From positions 158,213 through 198,202 of the forward strand of contig QHYZ01000047.1 of the NCBI GenBank assembly GCA_003225295.1: a DNA stretch of 39,990 nucleotides, written 5' to 3'. This DNA comes from Acidobacteriota bacterium (GTDB lineage Bacteria; Acidobacteriota; Terriglobia; Acidiferrales; UBA7541). The translations under genes were made by a program, and so were the position numbers. Of the stretch, positions 34,615-39,990 are shown in pieces. Every line of letters begins with the position of its first letter. Position 1 is the stretch's first letter. The notes below the pieces were generated by a model. It had not been told where the DNA came from. It saw only the letters and a program-made list of their open reading frames with translations, and made no database searches.

Positions 34615-35289
34615 TTACACCACCGCCGCGGTTTCGCGTTCCTTCTGAATCTTGGAAGCCTTCTTGGGGACATTTTCGCCCTGATAGACCCAGCACTTCA
34701 CGCCAATCACCCCATAAGTCGTGTTGGCTTCCGCGGTCCCGAAATCGATGTCCGCGCGCAGCGTCTGCAGCGGCAGCCGCCCCTGCAGGTACCATTCCTT
34801 GCGCGCGATTTCCGCGCCGTTCAGCCGACCTGCCACGCGCACCTTGATGCCCTTGCAGCCGAAGCGCAGCGCCGAATCCACGGCCTTGCGCATCGCGCGG
34901 CGAAAGGCCACGCGCTTTTCAAGCTGCAGCGCGATCGACTCCGCCACCAACGTGGCATCCAGCTCCGGACGGTGCACTTCCTGGATGTCGATGTGCACTT
35001 CGCGCTTGGTGCGCTTCTGCACATCTTGCTTGAGCTTGTCGATCTCCGCGCCTTTGCGCCCGATGATGATGCCCGGTCGCGCGGTGTAAATGCGCACCAC
35101 CAGCTTGTTGGCCGCACGTTCGATGTCGATCGAACTGATGCCCGCGCTCTTCAGCTTTTCCTTCAGCTCCTTGCGAAGCTTGACGTCTTCGTGAAGGAGA
35201 TCGGCATAGTCCTTGTCGGCGTACCACCGCGACTTCCACGGTTTGTTGTAGCCCAGCCGGAATCCGTACGGGTGCGTCTTCTGTCCCAT
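34615..35289 (-). CDS. rpsC: 30S ribosomal protein S3
   Basis: 224 residues from the ATG at 35289; AAGGAG lies 6 bases upstream and [13 protein letters not shown] is the family start, so a longer in-frame start at 35484 inside rplV is rejected. The KH domain has its GxxG loop in [13 protein letters not shown]; the C-terminal domain has [25 protein letters not shown]3 guards the mRNA entry tunnel with S4 and S5. It is separated from rplV by 38 bases holding a perfect 7-bp hairpin. Confidence 0.98.
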   Translation of the reverse strand: MGQKTHPYGFRLGYNKPWKSRWYADKDYADLLHEDVKLRKELKEKLKSAGISSIDIERAANKLVVRIYTARPGIIIGRKGAEIDKLKQDVQKRTKREVHIDIQEVHRPELDATLVAESIALQLEKRVAFRRAMRKAVDSALRFGCKGIKVRVAGRLNGAEIARKEWYLQGRLPLQTLRADIDFGTAEANTTYGVIGVKCWVYQGENVPKKASKIQKERETAAVV

Positions 35290-35309
35290 GACTCTCCTTA
35301 CTTCTTGGG

Positions 35310-35326
35310 CGGCCGTAAAACGGCCG
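35310..35326 (-). other. Intercistronic hairpin, rplV-rpsC gap
   Basis: CGGCCGT (35310-35316), loop AAA, ACGGCCG (35320-35326), perfect over 7 bases. It starts 1 base after the rplV stop codon and lies 21 bases before the rpsC ATG. Confidence 0.6.
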
Positions 35327-35327
35327 A

Positions 35328-35837
35328 CTACTTCTTGCCCTTTTTCGAGGGCGCTTGCTTCCCAGTCAAAGCCTTGCGAACACGGCGCGCCGTACCGCGC
35401 ACGCCCTTCTGCGCTTCGGCTTCCGCAACGTTGGCCGCCACGCGTTCCGCAGCCGCCACATGATGCTCGGCCACGCCCACCCACAAGTGCGCGGTACGCT
35501 TCTGATAGCGAAACGCCCGGCCCATCGGCGCGGGGCGTAGCCGCTTCCAGCGCGGCCCTTCATTCACAAAACACTGGGCCACGAACAACATGTCCACATC
35601 GAGCGGTGCGCCGGAGTCTTCTGCCTTGCGCTCCGCATTAGCGATCGCGCTGCGCAGCACCTTCTCGATGTGCTTGGCGGCGCGCTTCGGCGTGTACTTG
35701 AGCGTCTGCAAAGCGTCCTGCGCCTTCTGCCCCCGGATCAGATCCATCACCAGCCGGGCCTTCTGCGGCGACATTCTTACGTGCCGCGCCAGCGCGTGCG
35801 CTTCAATCAATGCATTCTGTGTCTCGACGTCAGCCAT
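35328..35837 (-). CDS. rplV: 50S ribosomal protein L22 with long C-terminal extension
   Basis: 169 residues against a usual ~110. The core ([80 protein letters not shown]) is normal; the beta hairpin reaching into the exit tunnel is present. From about residue 120 an extra ~50 residues follow, first helical and Ala-rich, then very basic, ending [10 protein letters not shown]. Since L22 ends near the tunnel exit, the tail could lie on the 50S surface. It starts 3 bases after rpsS. Confidence 0.98.
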   Translation of the reverse strand: MADVETQNALIEAHALARHVRMSPQKARLVMDLIRGQKAQDALQTLKYTPKRAAKHIEKVLRSAIANAERKAEDSGAPLDVDMLFVAQCFVNEGPRWKRLRPAPMGRAFRYQKRTAHLWVGVAEHHVAAAERVAANVAEAEAQKGVRGTARRVRKALTGKQAPSKKGKK

Positions 35838-35840
35838 GAC

Positions 35841-36182
35841 TTATGCCTTCGGCGCCGCGGGTGCTGCTGCTGGTGCTGCGCCGCCTCCTGCTGGTGCCGG
35901 GCCGGCAGCCTTCTCGAGCGCCGCCTTCACGCCGTGGCCCTTGAACGAACGCGTCGGTGCGAATTCGCCCAGCTTGTGTCCGATCATCTGTTCGGTCACA
36001 TACACGGGGATGAATTTCTTCCCGTTGTGCACGGCGATGGTGTGCCCGATCATTTCCGGCACAATTGTCGAACGCCGCGACCAAGTCTTGATCACTTTTT
36101 TTTCGTTGCGGGTGTTCAGTCCTTCGACCTTTACGCGCAGGTGGCCATCCACAAACGGCCCTTTTCTCAGTGAGCGTGCCAT
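35841..36182 (-). CDS. rpsS: 30S ribosomal protein S19 with Ala/Pro-rich tail
   Basis: 113 residues against a usual ~92. [60 protein letters not shown] and FKGHG identify S19 of the 30S head. The C-terminal ~25 residues are nearly all Ala, Pro and Gly ([22 protein letters not shown]). The ribosome binding site GGAGG lies within the last codons of orf126, 12 bases before the ATG, so translation of the two is probably linked. Confidence 0.98.
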   Translation of the reverse strand: MARSLRKGPFVDGHLRVKVEGLNTRNEKKVIKTWSRRSTIVPEMIGHTIAVHNGKKFIPVYVTEQMIGHKLGEFAPTRSFKGHGVKAALEKAAGPAPAGGGAAPAAAPAAPKA

Positions 36183-36189
36183 CGATTAC

Positions 36190-36570
36190 CTATTCCTCCA
36201 CTCGCCGCAAGCGGCCCCATTGGGCCCGTCGCATCTTCTTGAATCCTCGTACCGGCCCGGGAACGCGGTGCGACTTCGGGCAGAACGGGCAGACAAACCG
36301 CGTGCCCTGGGCATTGGCAATCCGTTCCACAATGACCGCCCAGCCCGGCTTGCACAGCTTGTACAGCACCGGCTCCGGCGGAGCCACTGCGACCTTGACC
36401 AACGGACGCACCGGCTTGGTGCTTTTCGCGGTTACGCGCTTGGCGGCGCGCTTGGCCGTGCGTTTTACCGACCGGCTGCGCCGTCCTGCTGATCGTGTTG
36501 TGTGTGTCGCTCGCATCGCTTTTGCTCTCACCAGGCGCCTCTTCGTTCGCCGCCCGGTTTCTCGCCTCAT
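36190..36570 (-). CDS. orf126: basic CCCH putative zinc protein between rplB and rpsS
   Basis: 126 residues at a position where the classical S10 operon has no gene. Residues 1-55 are very rich in Arg and Lys (about half) with low complexity, suiting RNA binding. Residues 60-126 look like a small folded domain: VLYKLCKPGWAVIVERI, then TRFVCPFCPKSHRVPG and a basic end. C73, C94, C97 and H101 form a C-x20-C-x2-C-x3-H set that could bind zinc. The frame starts 13 bases after the rplB stop and its last codons carry the rpsS ribosome binding site. G/C-ending codons dominate the second half. An alternative start is the ATG at 36516 (residue 19). I do not recognise the family; a ribosome-associated role is inferred only from place and composition. 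Confidence 0.75.
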   Translation of the reverse strand: MRRETGRRTKRRLVRAKAMRATHTTRSAGRRSRSVKRTAKRAAKRVTAKSTKPVRPLVKVAVAPPEPVLYKLCKPGWAVIVERIANAQGTRFVCPFCPKSHRVPGPVRGFKKMRRAQWGRLRRVEE

Positions 36571-36583
36571 TCACTTCTGGTAC

Positions 36584-37402
36584 TTACTTCCTGCGCTCGA
36601 CAATGTGCTTGTCGGTGCGCTTGTTGTTTCGCGTCTTCTTCCCCAATGTCGGGAAAGCCCACGGCGTCTGCGGATGATTGCCCTTTACCTTGCCTTCGCC
36701 GCCGCCGTGCGGATGATCCACGGGGTTCATGGCCACGCCGCGTACGGTGGGTTTTTTCCCATGCCACCGTGTGCGCCCGGCTTTTCCGTAGGTTTCGTTC
36801 TCATGGTCGAGGTTGCCTACCTGGCCGACCGTGGCCATGCACTCCACGGAAAACTTGCGCACTTCGCCGGAAGGCAGTTTCACCAGCGCGAGATCGCCTT
36901 CTTTGCTCAGCAACTGCGCCGAGCCGCCCGCGGAACGCACCACTTGCCCGCCGCGCCCGGGATACAGCTCGAGGTTGTGAACCATCGTGCCGGGAGGGAT
37001 GTGCTTGAACTGTAGCGCATTGCCCGGAAGAATGTCCGAGCCCTCGCCGGTTGAAACCGTTGCGCCCACTTCCAATCCCACGGGATGGAGGATGTAGCGC
37101 TTCTCGCCGTCGGCGTAGTGCAGCAGCGCCAGGTTGGCGCTACGATTGGGGTCGTACTCGATCGCCGCCACCTTGGCGGGCACGCCGAGCTTGTCGCGCC
37201 GGAAGTCCACCTTGCGGTAGGCCTTCTTGTGGCCGCCGCCGCGGTGCCAGATCACGATTTCGCCCTGGTTGTTCCGCCCGCCCGAACGCTTCTTGGGCTC
37301 CAGCAGCGCCTTTTCGGGCTCCTGCTTGGTGATGTGGCTCTTGTCCACGACGGTGATGAACCGCCGCGAGGCCGTATATGGATTAAAGCTCTTCAGTCCC
37401 AT
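36584..37402 (-). CDS. rplB: 50S ribosomal protein L2
   Basis: 272 residues, normal length. [41 protein letters not shown], the SH3-like domain ([26 protein letters not shown]) and the peptidyl-transferase-proximal [19 protein letters not shown] with its essential His are intact. L2 is a primary 23S binder needed for subunit joining and peptidyl transfer. AGAGG lies 5 bases before the ATG. It is followed by orf126 rather than directly by rpsS. Confidence 0.98.
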   Translation of the reverse strand: MGLKSFNPYTASRRFITVVDKSHITKQEPEKALLEPKKRSGGRNNQGEIVIWHRGGGHKKAYRKVDFRRDKLGVPAKVAAIEYDPNRSANLALLHYADGEKRYILHPVGLEVGATVSTGEGSDILPGNALQFKHIPPGTMVHNLELYPGRGGQVVRSAGGSAQLLSKEGDLALVKLPSGEVRKFSVECMATVGQVGNLDHENETYGKAGRTRWHGKKPTVRGVAMNPVDHPHGGGEGKVKGNHPQTPWAFPTLGKKTRNNKRTDKHIVERRK

Positions 37403-37458
37403 CGCTGCCTCTTACCTTCTTGATGCTTAATGCCGTTTCTGTCTCAAACTGCCTCGCT

Positions 37459-37755
37459 TTACAGGTTCTCCGCGTACTCGATCATTTTTTCGCCTTCGGC
37501 GAGCTTCACGTAAGCCTTCTTCCAATCGCGCCGGTATCCTTCGTTTTGGCCGCGGCGGCGCATCTTGCCGACAAAATTCGCGGTGCGGACCCGAGCCACC
37601 TTCACCTTGAAAATCTGCTGCACGGCTTCCTTGATCTGCGTCTTGGTCGCGCTCGAGGAAACTTCAAAGACCACGGTGTGCTGCGTCTCTTTCACGCCGA
37701 GACCCTTTTCCGTGATGATTGGCCGCCGAATGATCTGATAGTGAGGGGTCGACAT
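37459..37755 (-). CDS. rplW: 50S ribosomal protein L23
   Basis: 98 residues. YQIIRRPIITEKG, FEVSSSATKTQIKEAVQQIFKVKVARVRTANFVGK and KKAYVKLAEGEKMIEYAENL identify L23, the tunnel-exit docking protein for trigger factor and SRP. Its ribosome binding site AAGGGA overlaps the last codons of rplD, whose stop is 3 bases before the ATG, so the two are translationally linked. Confidence 0.98.
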   Translation of the reverse strand: MSTPHYQIIRRPIITEKGLGVKETQHTVVFEVSSSATKTQIKEAVQQIFKVKVARVRTANFVGKMRRRGQNEGYRRDWKKAYVKLAEGEKMIEYAENL

Positions 37756-37758
37756 CGC

Positions 37759-38532
37759 TTATCCCTTCCCCTTTTTCTTTGCCGGCTTGGGGGCTTTCTT
37801 CGCTGCCGCCGGTTTCTTTGCTGACGCCTTCGGCGCCGCTTCCTTTTTCACGGGCTTCGCCGCGGGGGCAATGGTTTCCACGTCCGGCACAACCACCGGC
37901 TTCTTCTCCGGATCGAGCGAGCGGCTCAACCGCGCCACCGCCTCCTTCGAAAGCACCAGCAGGTCATGCTTCAGCACATCGTAAGGCTGCAGAACATTGG
38001 GCGCCGCCAGCGTTACCCCTTGGACGTTGCGGCTGGCGCGTTCCAAATTGCTGTTCTCGCCGTGCGCTACGAGCAAGGCCGACTTCTTGTGATGCAGCTT
38101 GTCCAGCACCGCCAGAAGCGACTTGGTCTTGTGCGTATCGAGGGTCCAGGCATCCACAACCGTCAGCCTCTGCTCGGCTAGTTTCGCCGAGAGCGCCGAG
38201 CGCAGCGCACCCAGCAGCATCTTCTTGGGCAGCGCGTAGCTGTAATCGCGCGGCTTCGGTCCGTGGACCGTGCCGCCATGCCGCCAGAGAGGTGAGCGGA
38301 TCGAGCCGACACGAGCGCGGCCCGTGCCCTTCTGCTTCCAGAGCTTGCGGCCCGCGCCGCTGACTTCGCTCTTGTCCTTGGTCTTGTGCGTACCGCTGCG
38401 CAGTCCGCGCAGGTACCACCGCGAAGCTTCATGCAGCAGGTGTTCGTTGACCTTCGCGCCAAAGATCGCGTCCGCCAGCTCCACCTGACCGACTTTCTTG
38501 CCATCCAAATTGACAACGTCGACGACCGGCAT
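37759..38532 (-). CDS. rplD: 50S ribosomal protein L4 with Lys/Ala/Pro-rich tail
   Basis: 257 residues against a usual ~205. Core motifs SGAGRKLWKQKGTGRARVGSIRSPLWRHGGTVHGPKPRDYSY (in two blocks), ALRSALSAKLAE and PNVLQPYDVLKHDLLVLSKEAV identify L4, whose loop reaches into the exit tunnel. About 50 residues are added after the core, almost only Lys, Ala and Pro (PVKKEAAPKASAKKPAAAKK and on). In enterobacteria L4 represses this operon by binding its leader; the leader is outside this window. A CGGAGCG/CGCTCCG hairpin lies in the 45-base gap before it. Confidence 0.98.
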   Translation of the reverse strand: MPVVDVVNLDGKKVGQVELADAIFGAKVNEHLLHEASRWYLRGLRSGTHKTKDKSEVSGAGRKLWKQKGTGRARVGSIRSPLWRHGGTVHGPKPRDYSYALPKKMLLGALRSALSAKLAEQRLTVVDAWTLDTHKTKSLLAVLDKLHHKKSALLVAHGENSNLERASRNVQGVTLAAPNVLQPYDVLKHDLLVLSKEAVARLSRSLDPEKKPVVVPDVETIAPAAKPVKKEAAPKASAKKPAAAKKAPKPAKKKGKG

Positions 38533-38550
38533 TATCTCTTTTCCTTTACA

Positions 38551-38575
38551 CGGAGCGAAGCGCAGTATCGCTCCG
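38551..38575 (-). other. Intercistronic hairpin, rplC-rplD gap
   Basis: CGGAGCG (38551-38557) and CGCTCCG (38569-38575) pair perfectly over 7 bases around an 11-base loop, 2 bases after the rplC stop codon and 18 bases before the rplD ATG. No T tract follows. Confidence 0.6.
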
Positions 38576-38577
38576 GC

Positions 38578-39219
38578 TTACTTCGCTTTTTTCGCCTTGC
38601 GGATCAAAATGTAAGATCCGCTCGGCCCTGGCACCGATCCCCGCACCAGCAGCAGGTTTTCGTCGGTATCCACCTTCACGACTTTCAAATTCTTGGCGGT
38701 CACCCGCACGTTTCCCATGTGACCCGGAAAGTGCTGATTCTTCCAAACCCTCGACGGAAAGGAACTGCCGCCGATGCCGCCCGGCGCGCGATGATGCATC
38801 GAGCCGTGCGTAGCGTCGCCGCCGGCGTAGTGCCAGCGCTTCACGCCGCCTTGAAATCCCTTGCCTTTGCTGACGCCGCTCACATCCACGAGCTCGCCGG
38901 TCTTGAAATTCTCCACCAGCACGCGGTCACCGACTTTGGTCTCGTCCTTCGATTCCTCGATGCGCACTTCCTGCAGCACCTTCATAGGCGCGACACTGGC
39001 CTTCTTGAAGTGCCCGGTCATGGCCTTGTTCACGCGCCGCGGCTTGACGAATTCCACGAGTCCTAATTGCGCGGCCTCGTAGCCGTCGTTCTGTTTGGTG
39101 CGGCGCTGCACCACCACGCAAGGTCCGGCCTGAAGAACCGTGCAACCCACCAGGGTGCCGTCTTCGACGAAGACCTGCGTCATCCCCAGCTTAATTCCGA
39201 TGATTCCGTTAACTGCCAT
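38578..39219 (-). CDS. rplC: 50S ribosomal protein L3
   Basis: 213 residues. GIIGIKLGMTQVFVEDG, SKGKGFQGGVKRWHYAGGDATHGS, HRAPGGIGGSSFPSRVWKNQHFPGHMGN and the C-terminal LLLVRGSVPGPSGSYILIRKAKK identify L3, a primary 23S binder with a finger reaching the peptidyl transferase centre. A weak GAGA-rich ribosome binding site precedes the ATG. A 160-base gap separates it from rpsJ, the longest inside the operon; only an imperfect bulged stem near 39303-39326 is seen there. Confidence 0.98.
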   Translation of the reverse strand: MAVNGIIGIKLGMTQVFVEDGTLVGCTVLQAGPCVVVQRRTKQNDGYEAAQLGLVEFVKPRRVNKAMTGHFKKASVAPMKVLQEVRIEESKDETKVGDRVLVENFKTGELVDVSGVSKGKGFQGGVKRWHYAGGDATHGSMHHRAPGGIGGSSFPSRVWKNQHFPGHMGNVRVTAKNLKVVKVDTDENLLLVRGSVPGPSGSYILIRKAKKAK

Positions 39220-39379
39220 TTCGCTCGTCTCTCTTTCGCAGCATGCCTTCGTGAGTATTGGCTGCGTCCCGCTTTAAGATGCCAGCAATCCCAGTGATTA
39301 GTTCTCGGTTGTTAAGACCAACGAGCCATACCGGGCTTCTTTCTCTCCGCCTAGCAACGAATCAGAAAAAACTAACTCC

Positions 39380-39709
39380 TTACTTCACCGCGTGCCCGAA
39401 GGCCTTGATTTCCACGTCTACGCCCGGCGGCAGATCCAGCTTCATCAGTGCGTCTACCGTATCCGGCGTCGGCTCCAGAATGTCGATCAGCCGCTTGTGC
39501 GTGCGCATTTCGAACTGCTCGCGCGACTTCTTGTCCACGTGCGGCGACCGCAAGACCGTCCAGCGGTTGATCGTGGTGGGTAGAGGAATCGGCCCGGCGA
39601 CATCCGCGCCGGTACGCTTTGCCGTCTCCACGATTTCACGCGTGGACTGGTCGAGAATTCTGTGGTCGTAGGCCTTCAAACGAATACGGATTTTGTCGCC
39701 CTGTCTCAT
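39380..39709 (-). CDS. rpsJ: 30S ribosomal protein S10 (NusE)
   Basis: 109 residues. [72 protein letters not shown] (in several blocks) is an unmistakable S10. It belongs to the 30S head and, as NusE, to transcription antitermination complexes. It starts 3 bases after the tuf stop codon, so S10 is expressed with EF-Tu and probably with the str genes upstream rather than from an independent S10 promoter. Confidence 0.98.
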   Translation of the reverse strand: MRQGDKIRIRLKAYDHRILDQSTREIVETAKRTGADVAGPIPLPTTINRWTVLRSPHVDKKSREQFEMRTHKRLIDILEPTPDTVDALMKLDLPPGVDVEIKAFGHAVK

Positions 39710-39712
39710 AAA

Positions 39713-39990
39713 TTACTCAATGACCTCGGTCACGGCGCCGGCGCCGACGGTATGGCCGCCTTCGCGAATCGCGAAACGCAGTCCCTTTTCCAGCGCTACC
39801 GGCGTGATCAAGGTCACTTCGCAGCTCACGTTGTCTCCCGGCATCACCATTTCCACGCCCGTCGGCAGTTTCATGTCTCCGGTCACGTCCGTGGTGCGGA
39901 AATAAAACTGCGGACGGTAACCGGAGAAAAACGGCGTGTGGCGGCCGCCTTCTTCCTTGGTCAATACGTATGCTTCGGCCTTGAACTTGG
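39713..39990 (-). CDS. tuf: Elongation factor Tu, C-terminal part (cut by window edge)
   Basis: The last 91 residues of EF-Tu; the frame is open to the right edge ([15 protein letters not shown]). Domain III motifs [31 protein letters not shown] and the C-terminal [21 protein letters not shown] are clear. EF-Tu-GTP delivers aminoacyl-tRNA to the ribosome. Its place before rpsJ indicates that the str cluster (rpsL, rpsG, fusA) probably lies just outside the window. Confidence 0.97.
   Translation of the reverse strand, partial: KFKAEAYVLTKEEGGRHTPFFSGYRPQFYFRTTDVTGDMKLPTGVEMVMPGDNVSCEVTLITPVALEKGLRFAIREGGHTVGAGAVTEVIE

Noticed and set aside
34615-35484. Longer start for S3 giving 65 extra N-terminal residues
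   Set aside because: The extension overlaps rplV almost fully and is out-of-frame translation of it; the ATG at 35289 has AAGGAG and the family N-terminus.
36167-36574. 135-residue minus-strand frame between rplB and rpsS, other frame than orf126
   Set aside because: It overlaps rpsS by 16 bases, lacks a domain-like part and ends beyond the rpsS ribosome binding site. The 36190-36570 frame fits the spacing better and has G/C-ending codons.

Overview
The window looks like chromosomal DNA of a mesophilic, moderately GC-rich member of the Acidobacteriota, most likely class Terriglobia. This rests on gene content and has not been searched: two very large Oar-type TonB-dependent receptors with an N-terminal carboxypeptidase-regulatory domain, a membrane-bound winged-helix/TolB-like/TPR regulator, HEAT-repeat proteins with a Gly-rich linker, and ribosomal proteins carrying Ala/Lys/Pro-rich tails. 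I saw no rRNA, tRNA, CRISPR array, insertion sequence, integrase or phage gene.

Left part (1-22.6 kb), mixed accessory and housekeeping genes. Two minus-strand paralogues share an N-terminal module; the second has a 137-residue Gly/Ala-rich linker, HEAT-like helices and a C-terminal PilZ-like domain. Divergent from them lie a complete myo-inositol oxygenase gene and an NTF2-like gene. Next come a PAP2 phosphatase and a CadC-like regulator on the minus strand, then a secreted protein and a one-pass membrane protein. From 10.4 to 20.1 kb two Oar-like receptors flank a Tat-exported M24 peptidase and a YheT-like alpha/beta hydrolase. Both receptor genes end in strong intrinsic terminators and both have sigma-54-like -24/-12 elements upstream. 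guaB, with its own promoter and a hairpin in its leader, and a VanZ-like gene close this part.

Right part (22.6-40.0 kb), one minus-strand run with the fused S10-spc-alpha order: tuf, rpsJ, rplC, rplD, rplW, rplB, orf126, rpsS, rplV, rpsC, rplP, rpmC, rpsQ, rplN, rplX, rplE, rpsN, rpsH, rplF, rplR, rpsE, rpmD, rplO, secY, adk, map, infA, rpmJ, rpsM, rpsK, rpsD, rpoA, rplQ. It ends at a terminator at 22561-22599. It supplies ribosomal proteins, the translocon, start-Met removal, initiation factor 1 and the RNA polymerase alpha subunit. Four gene pairs overlap by one base (TAATG), which points to translational coupling.

The most unusual features are orf126, a basic CCCH-type putative zinc protein inserted between rplB and rpsS; small GC-rich hairpins in most of the longer gaps of the ribosomal operon; the sigma-54-like elements ahead of both receptors; the paralogous N-terminal module at the left edge; and a bacterial copy of myo-inositol oxygenase.
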